Positions 26,537 to 41,459 of a stretch of 64,000 bases of DNA are shown here, in pieces. Source of the stretch: Hirudinaria manillensis (Eukaryota; Annelida; Clitellata; Hirudinida; Hirudinidae); assembly GCA_034509925.1 (NCBI GenBank), contig JAVTLF010000015.1:116469-180468 (forward strand), written 5' to 3'. The notes beneath the pieces were generated by a model. It made no database searches, was not told the origin of the DNA, and saw only the letters and a program-made list of their open reading frames with translations. The stretch's first letter is position 1. Each line of letters begins with the position of its first letter. The position numbers and the translations under genes were made by a program.

Positions 26537-29523
26537 TTGTATGCCGTGAGCAAGGATGTGAAGTTCCAAAGAAATGGTACCAAAAATGTGTGACAAATAT
26601 AAATAAAGAATTGCACCATCTCATGGGACTACGCATTTATCACGGACAGGAAAATATTGGCCAACATTGTCATCGATGACAGGAGATCCAAGTTGTACAT
26701 GCTAATTGATGTTTCAGTCCCGGATTGATAAAAACATCGAGCTTGAAGAAGCTGAAGAAATTAGCAAATATAAGGACCTGGAGATTGAAATTAACCGGAT
26801 GTGGATTGTGAAGTCTAAAGTAATTGTAGGAGCGCTCCGAACGCTAAGAAAAGACTTTGCAAATGGTGTAGAGAGAACTCTGCCAGGACGACCAGAGATA
26901 TCGGAGATTCAGAAGATCTCACTGCCCACATTCTTCGGAGAGTTCTTTGGCGAATCGCTGAGAGCTCAGCATTCATGCCTCACCGGCAATGAAGCCGATA
27001 AGTAGCCGTAATAACCAGAAAAGCCACGGTCAACACCGGTACGGACGTATTTTTTCTTATCGTTGTTTTTGCTTCGAATTCTATCGAATTTGTGTCCCCT
27101 GCTAACCTTTTAATGATTGGTGAGTGTAACTTCCGAAGAAAAGGGAATAATAAATCTGTGAATTGAATACAACAGTTTCTTTGCTTTGTCATTTCGTTGA
27201 AACATCGCAGTTTGCAAAGGAATTCGTAACAAGTTTGTTCAATTTATTGGTTTTTGGTTTCAAATGTTTGAAACTTTTGGTCACGAGACTAAGAACTTTA
27301 CGTTATAAAAACGTGTATTTGGAACAGCGAAAGCGTAAACCAAGAAAGTTCATAAAGAGCGAATTCTGCGGCTCTGAGTTCAAAACAGAGCGAGGATTAA
27401 AAATTCATCAAAATATCATGCCCATCAAGTTGAATCTATATATGCTGGCAAAAATTGAACTTGAACTAAAGCAAGAAGGTTGCAAGTGTAAACATTGAAG
27501 CACAAAAAAAGCGCCAACATAAATCATCAGGATAATCGCCATACCCCTTGAGGACAGCCAATTCCTACCGGAGATGATGGTGATGAGCGAACGTCGCCAG
27601 GGTTTGAAAAGAAAGAACTCTGGCCATACATAGAATCGTGCCTCAATCAATTTCAATAACTTCAATTCGAAAAATCAGAAATAAATAAATCAGATATAGC
27701 CAGTATCTTAATGCCGTCGTAATGTAATGCTTGTTCCGTCGAAGACAGTAAACGGTGACAGCAATTTATTTTGAATCGCTAAGAATGCAACCATCTTTCT
27801 AGCCTTGCAGCTCGGCAATTCAACAGATAAGAACACTCAGCAAGAGAGTCTTGTAAGACAAGGAATTTCTTGAAATAGACAGAAAATCTCTCCTCAAACG
27901 CTCAACAATCCACCCAAAAGACGTCGAAAAGAACGAATCAAAACAATGCCAAAGGTCGAAAGTTTTTGAAGCAAAAAAGAACTGAAAACTATTGAAAGGC
28001 AGAGACAAAGAAAAGTAATTCAAGATTTGTTCAGGAAGAATCCGGCAGCAGTGGCATGGGCATTGTTGACAGAGGAATTCAAAGACAAATCAAAGGCAAC
28101 TCCAGGAAAAGAATTGCTTGAGTATTATTGGTAGCAAGTTTTCTCAGAAAAGTCAATTGAAGATGATAGACAGTCGTTGGCATACAGAAGTATGGTTTAG
28201 AATTGCGTAGCCAGCAATTAGGTGAACTCTGCTATTCGAGATCTCCGCATCAGGACACGACTCTTTATTTGGACATAGAACATTGGATATTGACTTTGCA
28301 GTTCACAAGTCACTGTGGCTACTAGCCGGTTGTCCTCCGTCTTCGTCCAAAATCGGTATCGTCACATGCATTCCAAAAATAAGTGGAGCCACCAACCCGA
28401 GAGATCCATTGCAGTGAGTCCAATCATTGGTCGACTCTTTCATAGGATCCTCCACATCGGATGACCTCCTTCGTTCCTTTGTTTCCGTGCCAGATGGTCT
28501 GGCAGGAAGAAGAGGGAACTGAAAAAGTTAAACTTCACTTTTATGAAAGACGTGTCTAAAGCGTTTCATTCGGTAACTCATTAATCAATCAAACAGTTGG
28601 GTTCAAATCGAGACTGCAGACGGAATCAGTAATCGCATTCAAGTGGGCAGAGGCGTCAAAGCAAGGAGATCCAACGCTTATTGATATGATCCTTAGCCAA
28701 ATGGATAGGAGAAGTTGCCCGAAATTAAATGCTTTTTAATTTACCTTTGCTTATGACATTCTTGCTGATGTCTACAACGGACTACAGTTTGTTGTTGGAA
28801 TACAGATGCTGCTTCAACTACTTGAAGGAGGAATGTCAAAAGTGGGATTAGCGAGGAGAATCCAACCAAGTGCGCTTCTCTACGCACCGAGATAACATCG
28901 CAAAAGATCGTGGAAAAAGAATCTTGACAACGGAAGCACTGCATCAAATATCGTTGAAACCTACAAATATCTCGGTATCGAGATTGGAGCACGATTATAA
29001 CAATTATCAACAGCAGACAAAATTCAAAAAGACCTATAACTCCATTTAGCGCGCCCCTTGGGACCGCATCAGCAAGTCTGTATTCTCAGAACTCATCTAT
29101 TGCCTGGCATTGTGGAGAACGCTCCCAATGCATTCCTGGATGTCCCAGCCGACTAAGAGATCCCGGAATGCTTCAACTTTGGAAATGGATTCCGAATACA
29201 AGAAATCGTCGAATATTGAGCAAACGCCATTGGTCCTAGCGAATGGCGCTAATCGATGAAATGATCTCAGGTCAATGGATCAACTGCGTGAAGGTTAGAG
29301 CCGAGATCCTACACAACTTATCGCGGAATCGAGATACAAGCTGTATTTGAGCACTCTGCCGGACTGAGGAAGTGGCTGGGCCCTAGTATACAGCGGTGCC
29401 ATGTCACCGATGGTCCAAGACATGTCAGGCATAAATCCATTTTGACAATGTTAGGTTTCACTGTGCTAGTAGCAATTGAATATTTGCACCGACATAATAA
29501 GGTGGCCAGTTACATTCATTGGG
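26537..29523 (+). repeat. Array copy 9 (2,987 bp)
   Basis: A/GCC marker type. It shares with copy 7 the missing A near 28904 (GCAAAAGATC), 5,979 bp from the copy 7 site. Confidence 0.9.
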
Positions 29524-32510
29524 TTGTATGCCGTGAGCAAGGATGTGAAGTTCCAAAGAAATGGTACCAAAAATGTGTGACAAATATAAATAAAGAATTG
29601 CACCATCTCATGGGACTACGCATTTATCACGGACAGGAAAATATTGGCCAACATTGTCATCGATGACAGGAGATCCAAGTTGTACATGCTAATTGATGTT
29701 TCAGTCCCGGATTGATAAAAACATCGAGCTTGAAGAAGCTGAAGAAATTAGCAAATATAAGGACCTGGAGATTGAAATTAACCGGATGTGGATTGTGAAG
29801 TCTAAAGTAATTGTAGGAGCGCTCCGAACGCTAAGAAAAGACTTTGCAAATGGTGTAGAGAGAACTCTGCCAGGACGACCAGAGATATCGGAGATTCAGA
29901 AGATCTCACTGCCCACATTCTTCGGAGAGTTCTTTGGCGAATCGCTGAGAGCTCAGCATTCATGCCTCACCGGCAATGAAGCCGATAAGTAGCCGTAATA
30001 ACCAGAAAAGCCACGGTCAACACCGGTACGGACGTATTTTTTCTTATCGTTGTTTTTGCTTCGAATTCTATCGAATTTGTGTCCCCTGCTAACCTTTTAA
30101 TGATTGGTGAGTGTAACTTCCGAAGAAAAGGGAATAATAAATCTGTGAATTGAATACAACAGTTTCTTTGCTTTGTCATTTCGTTGAAACATCGCAGTTT
30201 GCAAAGGAATTCGTAACAAGTTTGTTCAATTTATTGGTTTTTGGTTTCAAATGTTTGAAACTTTTGGTCACGAGACTAAGAACTTTACGTTATAAAAACG
30301 TGTATTTGGAACAGCGAAAGCGTAAACCAAGAAAGTTCATAAAGAGCGAATTCTGCGGCTCTGAGTTCAAAACAGAGCGAGGATTAAAAATTCATCAAAA
30401 TATCATGCCCATCAAGTTGAATCTATATATGCTGGCAAAAATTGAACTTGAACTAAAGCAAGAAGGTTGCAAGTGTAAACATTGAAGCACAAAAAAAGCG
30501 CCAACATAAATCATCAGGATAATCGCCATACCCCTTGAGGACAGCCAATTCCTACCGGAGATGATGGTGATGAGCGAACGTCGCCAGGGTTTGAAAAGAA
30601 AGAACTCTGGCCATACATAGAATCGTGCCTCAATCAATTTCAATAACTTCAATTCGAAAAATCAGAAATAAATAAATCAGATATAGCCAGTATCTTAATG
30701 CCGTCGTAATGTAATGCTTGTTCCGTCGAAGACAGTAAACGGTGACAGCAATTTATTTTGAATCGCTAAGAATGCAACCATCTTTCTAGCCTTGCAGCTC
30801 GGCAATTCAACAGATAAGAACACTCAGCAAGAGAGTCTTGTAAGACAAGGAATTTCTTGAAATAGACAGAAAATCTCTCCTCAAACGCTCAACAATCCAC
30901 CCAAAAGACGTCGAAAAGAACGAATCAAAACAATGCCAAAGGTCGAAAGTTTTTGAAGCAAAAAAGAACTGAAAACTATTGAAAGGCAGAGACAAAGAAA
31001 AGTAATTCAAGATTTGTTCAGGAAGAATCCGGCAGCAGTGGCATGGGCATTGTTGACAGAGGAATTCAAAGACAAATCAAAGGCAACTCCAGGAAAAGAA
31101 TTGCTTGAGTATTATTGGTAGCAAGTTTTCTCAGAAAAGTCAATTGAAGATGATAGACAGTCGTTGGCATACAGAAGTATGGTTTAGAATTGCGTAGCCA
31201 GCAATTAGGTGAACTCTGCTATTCGAGATCTCCGCATCAGGACACGACTCTTTATTTGGACATAGAACATTGGATATTGACTTTGCAGTTCACAAGTCAC
31301 TGTGGCTACTAGCCGGTTGTCCTCCGTCTTCGTCCAAAATCGGTATCGTCACATGCATTCCAAAATAAGTGGAGCCACCAACCCGAGAGATCCATTGCAG
31401 TGAGTCCAATCATTGGTCGACTCTTTCATAGGATCCTCCACATCGGATGACCTCCTTCGTTCCTTTGTTTCCGTGCCAGATGGTCTGGCAGGAAGAAGAG
31501 GGAACTGAAAAAGTTAAACTTCACTTTTATGAAAGACGTGTCTAAAGCGTTTCATTCGGTAACTCATTAATCAATCAAACAGTTGGGTTCAAATCGAGAC
31601 TGCAGACGGAATCAGTAATCGCATTCAAGTGGGCAGAGGCGTCAAAGCAAGGAGATCCAACGCTTATTGATATGATCCTTAGCCAAATGGATAGGAGAAG
31701 TTGCCCGAAATTAAATGCTTTTTAATTTACCTTTGCTTATGACATTCTTGCTGATGTCTACAACGGACTACAGTTTGTTGTTGGAATACAGATGCTGCTT
31801 CAACTACTTGAAGGAGGAATGTCAAAAGTGGGATTAGCGAGGAGAATCCAACCAAGTGCGCTTCTCTACGCACCGAGATAACATCGCAAAAAGATCGTGG
31901 AAAAAGAATCTTGACAACGGAAGCACTGCATCAAATATCGTTGAAACCTACAAATATCTCGGTATCGAGATTGGAGCACGATTATAACAATTATCAACAG
32001 CAGACAAAATTCAAAAAGACCTATAACTCCATTTAGCGCGCCCCTTGGGACCGCATCAGCAAGTCTGTATTCTCAGAACTCATCTATTGCCTGGCATTGT
32101 GGAGAACGCTCCCAATGCATTCCTGGATGTCCCAGCCGACTAAGAGATCCCGGAATGCTTCAACTTTGGAAATGGATTCCGAATACAAGAAATCGTCGAA
32201 TATTGAGCAAACGCCATTGGTCCTAGCGAATGGCGCTAATCGATGAAATGATCTCAGGTCAATGGATCAACTGCGTGAAGGTTAGAGCCGAGATCCTACA
32301 CAACTTATCGCGGAATCGAGATACAAGCTGTATTTGAGCACTCTGCCGGACTGAGGAAGTGGCTGGGCCCTAGTATACAGCGGTGCCATGTCACCGATGG
32401 TCCAAGACATGTCAGGCATAAATCCATTTTGACAATGTTAGGTTTCACTGTGCTAGTAGCAATTGAATATTTGCACCGACATAATAAGGTGGCCAGTTAC
32501 ATTCATTGGG
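29524..32510 (+). repeat. Array copy 10 (2,987 bp)
   Basis: A/GCC marker type. One A is missing near 31366 (CCAAAATAAG). No other private difference was noticed. Confidence 0.9.
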
Positions 32511-35498
32511 TTGTATGCCGTGAGCAAGGATGTGAAGTTCCAAAGAAATGGTACCAAAAATGTGTGACAAATATAAATAAAGAATTGCACCATCTCATGG
32601 GACTACGCATTTATCACGGACAGGAAAATATTGGCCAACATTGTCATCGATGACAGGAGATCCAAGTTGTACATGCTAATTGATGTTTCAGTCCCGGATT
32701 GATAAAAACATCGAGCTTGAAGAAGCTGAAGAAATTAGCAAATATAAGGACCTGGAGATTGAAATTAACCGGATGTGGATTGTGAAGTCTAAAGTAATTG
32801 TAGGAGCGCTCCGAACGCTAAGAAAAGACTTTGCAAATGGTGTAGAGAGACCTCTGCCAGGACGACCAGAGATATCGGAGATTCAGAAGATCTCACTGCC
32901 CACATTCTTCGGAGAGTTCTTTGGCGAATCGCTGAGAGCTCAGCATTCATGCCTCACCGGCAATGAAGCCGATAAGTAGCCGTAATAACCAGAAAAGCCA
33001 CGGTCAACACCGGTACGGACGTATTTTTTCTTATCGTTGTTTTTGCTTCGAATTCTATCGAATTTGTGTCCCCTGCTAACCTTTTTATGATTGGTGAGTG
33101 TAACTTCCGAAGAAAAGGGAATAATAAATCTGTGAATTGAATACAACAGTTTCTTTGCTTTGTCATTTCGTTGAAACATCGCAGTTTGCAAAGGAATTCG
33201 TAACAAGTTTGTTCAATTTATTGGTTTTTGGTTTCAAATGTTTGAAACTTTTGGTCACGAGACTAAGAACTTTACGTTATAAAAACGTGTATTTGGAACA
33301 GCGAAAGCGTAAACCAAGAAAGTTCATAAAGAGCGAATTCTGCGGCTCTGAGTTCAAAACAGAGCGAGGATTAAAAATTCATCAAAATATCATGCCCATC
33401 AAGTTGAATCTATATATGCTGGCAAAAATTGAACTTGAACTAAAGCAAGAAGGTTGCAAGTGTAAACATTGAAGCACAAAAAAAGCGCCAACATAAATCA
33501 TCAGGATAATCGTCATACCCCTTGAGGACAGCCAATTCCTACCGGAGATGATGGTGATGAGCGAACGTCGCCAGGGTTTGAAAAGAAAGAACTCTGGCCA
33601 TACATAGAATCGTGCCTCAATCAATTTCAATAACTTCAATTCGAAAAATCAGAAATAAATAAATCAGATATAGCCAGTATCTTAATGCCGTCGTAATGTA
33701 ATGCTTGTTCCGTCGAAGACAGTAAACGGTGACAGCAATTTATTTTGAATCGCTAAGAATGCAACCATCTTTCTAGCCTTGCAGCTCGGCAATTCAACAG
33801 ATAAGAACACTCAGCAAGAGAGTCTTGTAAGACAAGGAATTTCTTGAAATAGACAGAAAATCTCTCCTCAAACGCTCAACAATCCACCCAAAAGACGTCG
33901 AAAAGAACGAATCAAAACAATGCCAAAGGTCGAAAGTTTTTGAAGCAAAAAAGAACTGAAAACTATTGAAAGGCAGAGACAAAGAAAAGTAATTCAAGAT
34001 TTGTTCAGGAAGAATCCGGCAGCAGTGGCATGGGCATTGTTGACAGAGGAATTCAAAGACAAATCAAAGGCAACTCCAGGAAAAGAATTGCTTGAGTATT
34101 ATTGGTAGCAAGTTTTCTCAGAAAAGTCAATTGAAGATGATAGACAGTCGTTGGCATACAGAAGTATGGTTTAGAATTGCGTAGCCAGCAATTAGGTGAA
34201 CTCTGCTATTCGAGATCTCCGCATCAGGACACGACTCTTTATTTGGACATAGAACATTGGATATTGACTTTGCAGTTCACAAGTCACTGTGGCTACTAGC
34301 CGGTTGTCCTCCGTCTTCGTCCAAAATCGGTATCGTCACATGCATTCCAAAAATAAGTGGAGCCACCAACCCGAGAGATACATTGCAGTGAGTCCAATCA
34401 TTGGTCGACTCTTTCATAGGATCCTCCACATCGGATGACTTCCTTCGTTCCTTTGTTTCCGTGCCAGATGGTCTGGCAGGAAGAAGAGGGAACTGAAAAA
34501 GTTAAACTTCACTTTTATGAAAGACGTGTCTAAAGCGTTTCATTCGGTAACTCATTAATCAATCAAACAGTTGGGTTCAAATCGAGACTGCAGACGGAAT
34601 CAGTAATCGCATTCAAGTGGGCAGAGGCGTCAAAGCAAGGAGATCCAACGCTTATTGATATGATCCTTAGCCAAATGGATAGGAGAGGTTGCCCGAAATT
34701 AAATGCTTTTTAATTTACCTTTGCTTATGACATTCTTGCTGATGTCTACAACGGACTACAGTTTGTTGTTGGAATACAGATGCTGCTTCAACTACTTGAA
34801 GGAGGAATGTCAAAAGTGGGATTAGCGAGGAGAATCCAACCAAGTGCGCTTCTCTACGCACCGAGATAACATCGCAAAAAGATCGTGGAAAAAGAATCTT
34901 GACAACGGAAGCACTGCATCAAATATCGTTGAAACCTACAAATATCTCGGTATCGAGATTGGAGCACGATTATAACAATTATCAACAGCAGACAAAATTC
35001 AAAAAGACCTATAACTCCATTTAGCGCGCCCCTTGGGACCGCATCAGCAAGTCTGTATTCTCAGAACTCATCTATTGCCTGGCATTGTGGAGAACGCTCC
35101 CAATGCATTCCTGGATGTCCCAGCCGACTAAGAGATCCCGGAATGCTTCAACTTTGGAAATGGATTCCGAATACAAGAAATCGTCGAATATTGAGCAAAC
35201 GCCATTGGTCCTAGCGAATGGCGCTAATCGATGAAATGATCTCAGGTCAATGGATCAACTGCGTGAAGGTTAGAGCCGAGATCCTACACAACTTATCGCG
35301 GAATCGAGATACAAGCTGTATTTGAGCACTCTGCCGGACTGAGGAAGTGGCTGGGCCCTAGTATACAGCGGTGCCATGTCACCGATGGTCCAAGACATGT
35401 CAGGCATAAATCCATTTTGACAATGTTAGGTTTCACTGTGCTAGTAGCAATTGAATATTTGCACCGACATAATAAGGTGGCCAGTTACATTCATTGGG
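32511..35498 (+). repeat. Array copy 11 (2,988 bp)
   Basis: T/GTC marker type. Private substitutions: GAGACCTC for GAGAACTC near 32851, GAGATACATT for GAGATCCATT near 34380, and GACTTCC for GACCTCC near 34440. It shares AGGAGAGGTTG (near 34681) with copy 13. Confidence 0.9.
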
Positions 35499-38470
35499 TT
35501 GTATGCCGTGAGCAAGGATGTGAAGTTCCAAAGAAATGGTACCAAAAATGTGTGACAAATATAAATAAAGAATTGCACCATCTCATGGGACTACGCATTT
35601 ATCACGGACAGGAAAATATTGGCCAACATTGTCATCGATGACAGGAGATCCAAGTTGTACATGCTAATTGATGTTTCAGTCCCGGATTGATAAAAACATC
35701 GAGCTTGAAGAAGCTGAAGAAATTAGCAAATATAAGGACCTGGAGATTGAAATTAACCGGATGTGGATTGTGAAGTCTAAAGTAATTGTAGGAGCGCTCC
35801 GAACGCTAAGAAAAGACTTTGCAAATGGTGTAGAGAGAACTCTGCCAGGACGACCAGAGATATCGGAGATTCAGAAGATCTCACTGCCCACATTCTTCGG
35901 AGAGTTCTTTGGCGAATCGCTGAGAGCTCAGCATTCATGCCTCACCGGCAATGAAGCCGATAAGTAGCCGTAATAACCAGAAAAGCCACGGTCAACACCG
36001 GTACGGACGTATTTTTTCTTATCGTTGTTTTTGCTTCGAATTCTATCGAATTTGTGTCCCCTGCTAACCTTTTAATGATTGGTGAGTGTAACTTCCGAAG
36101 AAAAGGGAATAATAAATCTGTGAATTGAATACAACAGTTTCTTTGCTTTGTCATTTCGTTGAAACATCGCAGTTTGCAAAGGAATTCGTAACAAGTTTGT
36201 TCAATTTATTGGTTTTTGGTTTCAAATGTTTGAAACTTTTGGTCACGAGACTAAGAACTTTACGTTATAAAAACGTGTATTTGGAACAGCGAAAGCGTAA
36301 ACCAAGAAAGTTCATAAAGAGCGAATTCTGCGGCTCTGAGTTCAAAACAGAGCGAGGATTAAAAATTCATCAAAATATCATGCCCATCAAGTTGAATCTA
36401 TATATGCTGGCAAAAATTGAACTTGAACTAAAGCAAGAAGGTTGCAAGTGTAAACATTGAAGCACAAAAAAAGCGCCAACATAAATCATCAGGATAATCG
36501 CCATACCCCTTGAGGACAGCCAATTCCTACCGGAGATGATGGTGATGAGCGAACGTCGCCAGGGTTTGAAAAGAAAGAACTCTGGCCATACATAGAATCG
36601 TGCCTCAATCAATTTCAATAACTTCAATTCGAAAAATCAGAAATAAATAAATCAGATATAGCCAGTATCTTAATGCCGTCGTAATGTAATGCTTGTTCCG
36701 TCGAAGACAGTAAACGGTGACAGCAATTTATTTTGAATCGCTAAGAATGCAACCATCTTTCTAGCCTTGCAGCTCGGCAATTCAACAGATAAGAACACTC
36801 AGCAAGAGAGTCTTGTAAGACAAGGAATTTCTTGAAATAGACAGAAAATCTCTCCTCAAACGCTCAACAATCCACCCAAAAGACGTCGAAAAGAACGAAT
36901 CAAAACAATGCCAAAGGTCGAAAGTTTTTGAAGCAAAAAAGAACTGAAAACTATTGAAAGGCAGAGACAAAGAAAAGTAATTCAAGATTTGTTCAGGAAG
37001 AATCCGGCAGCAGTGGCATGGGCATTGTTGACAGAGGAATTCAAAGACAAATCAAAGGCAACTCCAGGAAAAGAATTGCTGGAGTCATATTGGTAGCAAG
37101 TTTTCTCAGAAAAGTCAATTGAAGATGATAGACAGTCGTTGGCATACAGAAGTATGGTTTAGAATTGCGTAGCCAGCAATTAGGTGAACTCTGCTATTCG
37201 AGATCTCCGCATCAGGACACGACTCTTTATTTGGACATAGAACATTGGATATTGACTTTGCAGTTCACAAGTCACTGTGGCTACTAGCCGGTTGTCCTCC
37301 GTCTTCGTCACATGCATTCCAAAAATAAGTGGAGCCACCAACCCGAGAGATCCATTGCAGTGAGTCCAATCATTGGTCGACTCTTTCATAGGATCCTCCA
37401 CATCGGATGACCTCCTTCGTTCCTTTGTTTCCGTGCCAGATGGTCTGGCAGGAAGAAGAGGGAACTGAAAAAGTTAAACTTCACTTTTATGAAAGACGTG
37501 TCTAAAGCGTTTCATTCGGTAACTCATTAATCAATCAAACAGTTGGGTTCAAATCGAGACTGCAGACGGAATCAGTAATCGCATTCAAGTGGGCAGAGGC
37601 GTCAAAGCAAGGAGATCCAACGCTTATTGATATGATCCTTAGCCAAATGGATAGGAGAAGTTGCCCGAAATTAAATGCTTTTTAATTTACCTTTGCTTAT
37701 GACATTCTTGCTGATGTCTACAACGGACTACAGTTTGTTGTTGGAATACAGATGCTGCTTCAACTACTTGAAGGAGGAATGTCAAAAGTGGGATTAGCGA
37801 GGAGAATCCAACCAAGTGCGCTTCTCTACGCACCGAGATAACATCGCAAAAAGATCGTGGAAAAAGAATCTTGACAACGGAAGCACTGCATCAAATATCG
37901 TTGAAACCTACAAATATCTCGGTATCGAGATTGGAGCACGATTATAACAATTATCAACAGCAGACAAAATTCAAAAAGACCTATAACTCCATTTAGCGCG
38001 CCCCTTGGGACCGCATTAGCAAGTCTGTATTCTCAGAACTCATCTATTGCCTGGCATTGTGGAGAACGCTCCCAATGCATTCCTGGATGTCCCAGCCGAC
38101 TAAGAGATCCCGGAATGCTTCAACTTTGGAAATGGATTCCGAATACAAGAAATCGTCGAATATTGAGCAAACGCCATTGGTCCTAGCGAATGGCGCTAAT
38201 CGATGAAATGATCTCAGGTCAATGGATCAACTGCGTGAAGGTTAGAGCCGAGATCCTACACAACTTATCGCGGAATCGAGATACAAGCTGTATTTGAGCA
38301 CTCTGCCGGACTGAGGAAGTGGCTGGGCCCTAGTATACAGCGGTGCCATGTCACCGATGGTCCAAGACATGTCAGGCATAAATCCATTTTGACAATGTTA
38401 GGTTTCACTGTGCTAGTAGCAATTGAATATTTGCACCGACATAATAAGGTGGCCAGTTACATTCATTGGG
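35499..38470 (+). repeat. Array copy 12 (2,972 bp, shortest)
   Basis: A/GCC marker type. A 16-base deletion near 37308 removes the stretch between two CGTC tetranucleotides, as expected of slippage or recombination between short direct repeats. Near 37079-37088 it reads GCTGGAGTCATATTGG where the others have GCTTGAGTATTATTGG. It has GCATTAGC for GCATCAGC near 38017. Confidence 0.9.
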
Positions 38471-41459
38471 TTGTATGCCGTGAGCAAGGATGTGAAGTTC
38501 CAAAGAAATGGTACCAAAAATGTGTGACAAATATAAATAAAGAATTGCACCATCTCATGGGACTACGCATTTATCACGGACAGGAAAATATTGGCCAACA
38601 TTGTCATCGATGACAGGAGATCCAAGTTGTACATGCTAATTGATGTTTCAGTCCCGGATTGATAAAAACATCGAGCTTGAAGAAGCTGAAGAAATTAGCA
38701 AATATAAGGACCTGGAGATTGAAATTAACCGGATGTGGATTGTGAAGTCTAAAGTAATTGTAGGAGCGCTCCGAACGCTAAGAAAAGACTTTGCAAATGG
38801 TGTAGAGAGAACTCTGCCAGGACGACCAGAGATATCGGAGATTCAGAAGATCTCACTGCCCACATTCTTCGGAGAGTTCTTTGGCGAATCGCTGAGAGCT
38901 CAGCATTCATGCCTCACCGGCAATGAAGCCGATAAGTAGCCGTAATAACCAGAAAAGCCACGGTCAACACCGGTACGGACGTATTTTTTCTTATCGTTGT
39001 TTTTGCTTCGAATTCTATCGAATTTGTGTCCCCTGCTAACCTTTTTATGATTGGTGAGTGTAACTTCCGAAGAAAAGGGAATAATAAATCTGTGAATTGA
39101 ATACAACAGTTTCTTTGCTTTGTCATTTCGTTGAAACATCGCAGTTTGCAAAGGAATTCGTAACAAGTTTGTTCAATTTATTGGTTTTTGGTTTCAAATG
39201 TTTGAAACTTCTGGTCACGAGACTAAGAACTTTACGTTATAAAAACGTGTATTTGGAACAGCGAAAGCGTAAACCAAGAAAGTTCATAAAGAGCGAATTC
39301 TGCGGCTCTGAGTTCAAAACAGAGCGAGGATTAAAAATTCATCAAAATATCATGCCCATCAAGTTGAATCTATATATGCTGGCAAAAATTGAACTTGAAC
39401 TAAAGCAAGAAGGTTGCAAGTGTAAACATTGAAGCACAAAAAAAGCGCCAACATAAATCATCAGGATAATCGTCCATACCCCTTGAGGACAGCCAATTCC
39501 TACCGGAGATGATGGTGATGAGCGAACGTCGCCAGGGTTTGAAAAGAAAGAACTCTGGCCATACATAGAATCGTGCCTCAATCAATTTCAATAACTTCAA
39601 TTCGAAAAATCAGAAATAAATAAATCAGATATAGCCAGTATCTTAATGCCGTCGTAATGTAATGCTTGTTCCGTCGAAGACAGTAAACGGTGACAGCAAT
39701 TTATTTTGAATCGCTAAGAATGCAACCATCTTTCTAGCCTTGCAGCTCGGCAATTCAACAGATAAGAACACTCAGCAAGAGAGTCTTGTAAGACAAGGAA
39801 TTTCTTGAAATAGACAGAAAATCTCTCCTCAAACGCTCAACAATCCACCCAAAAGACGTCGAAAAGAACGAATCAAAACAATGCCAAAGGTCGAAAGTTT
39901 TTGAAGCAAAAAAGAACTGAAAACTATTGAAAGGCAGAGACAAAGAAAAGTAATTCAAGATTTGTTCAGGAAGAATCCGGCAGCAGTGGCATGGGCATTG
40001 TTGACAGAGGAATTCAAAGACAAATCAAAGGCAACTCCAGGAAAAGAATTGCTTGAGTATTATTGGTAGCAAGTTTTCTCAGAAAAGTCAATTGAAGATG
40101 ATAGACAGTCGTTGGCATACAGAAGTATGGTTTAGAATTGCGTAGCCAGCAATTAGGTGAACTCTGCTATTCGAGATCTCCGCATCAGGACACTACTCTT
40201 TATTTGGACATAGAACATTGGATATTGACTTTGCAGTTCACAAGTCACTGTGGCTACTAGCCGGTTGTCCTCCGTCTTCGTCCAAAATCGGTATCGTCAC
40301 ATGCATTCCAAAAATAAGTGGAGCCACCAACCCGAGAGATCCATTGCAGTGAGTCCAATCATTGGTCGACTCTTTCATAGGATCCTCCACATCGGATGAC
40401 CTCCTTCGTTCTTTTGTTTCCGTGCCAGATGGTCTGGCAGGAAGAAGAGGGAACTGAAAAAGTTAAACTTCACTTTTATGAAAGACGTGTCTAAAGCGTT
40501 TCATTCGGTAACTCATTAATCAATCAAACAGTTGGGTTCAAATCGAGACTGCAGACGGAATCAGTAATCGCATTCAAGTGGGCAGAGGCGTCAAAGCAAG
40601 GAGATCCAACGCTTATTGATATGATCCTTAGCCAAATGGATAGGAGAGGTTGCCCGAAATTAAATGCTTTTTAATTTACCTTTGCTTATGACATTCTTGC
40701 TGATGTCTACAACGGACTACAGTTTGTTGTTGGAATACAGATGCTGCTTCAACTACTTGAAGGAGGAATGTCAAAAGTGGGATTAGCGAGGAGAATCCAA
40801 CCAAGTGCGCTTCTCTACGCACCGAGATAACATCGCAAAAAGATCGTGGAAAAAGAATCTTGACAACGGAAGCACTGCATCAAATATCGTTGAAACCTAC
40901 AAATATCTCGGTATCGAGATTGGAGCACGATTATAACAATTATCAACAGCAGACAAAATTCAAAAAGACCTATAACTCCATTTAGCGCGCCCCTTGGGAC
41001 CGCATCAGCAAGTCTGTATTCTCAGAACTCATCTATTGCCTGGCATTGTGGAGAACGCTCCCAATGCATTCCTGGATGTCCCAGCCGACTAAGAGATCCC
41101 GGAATGCTTCAACTTTGGAAATGGATTCCGAATACAAGAAATCGTCGAATATTGAGCAAACGCCATTGGTCCTAGCGAATGGCGCTAATCGATGAAATGA
41201 TCTCAGGTCAATGGATCAACTGCGTGAAGGTTAGAGCCGAGATCCTACACAACTTATCGCGGAATCGAGATACAAGCTGTATTTGAGCACTCTGCCGGAC
41301 TGAGGAAGTGGCTGGGCCCTAGTATACAGCGGTGCCATGTCACCGATGGTCCAAGACATGTCAGGCATAAATCCATTTTGACAATGTTAGGTGTCACTGT
41401 GCTAGTAGCAATTGAATATCTGCACCGACATAATAAGGTGGCCAGTTACATTCATTGGG
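38471..41459 (+). repeat. Array copy 13 (2,989 bp, last full copy)
   Basis: T/GTC marker type with an extra C (CGTCCATACC near 39472). Private substitutions: CTTCTGG near 39209, CACTACTC near 40192 and GTTCTTTTG near 40410. Its last 100 bases hold several more changes (GGTGTCAC, ATATCTGC), a density not seen at the equivalent place in inner copies. Confidence 0.9.
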
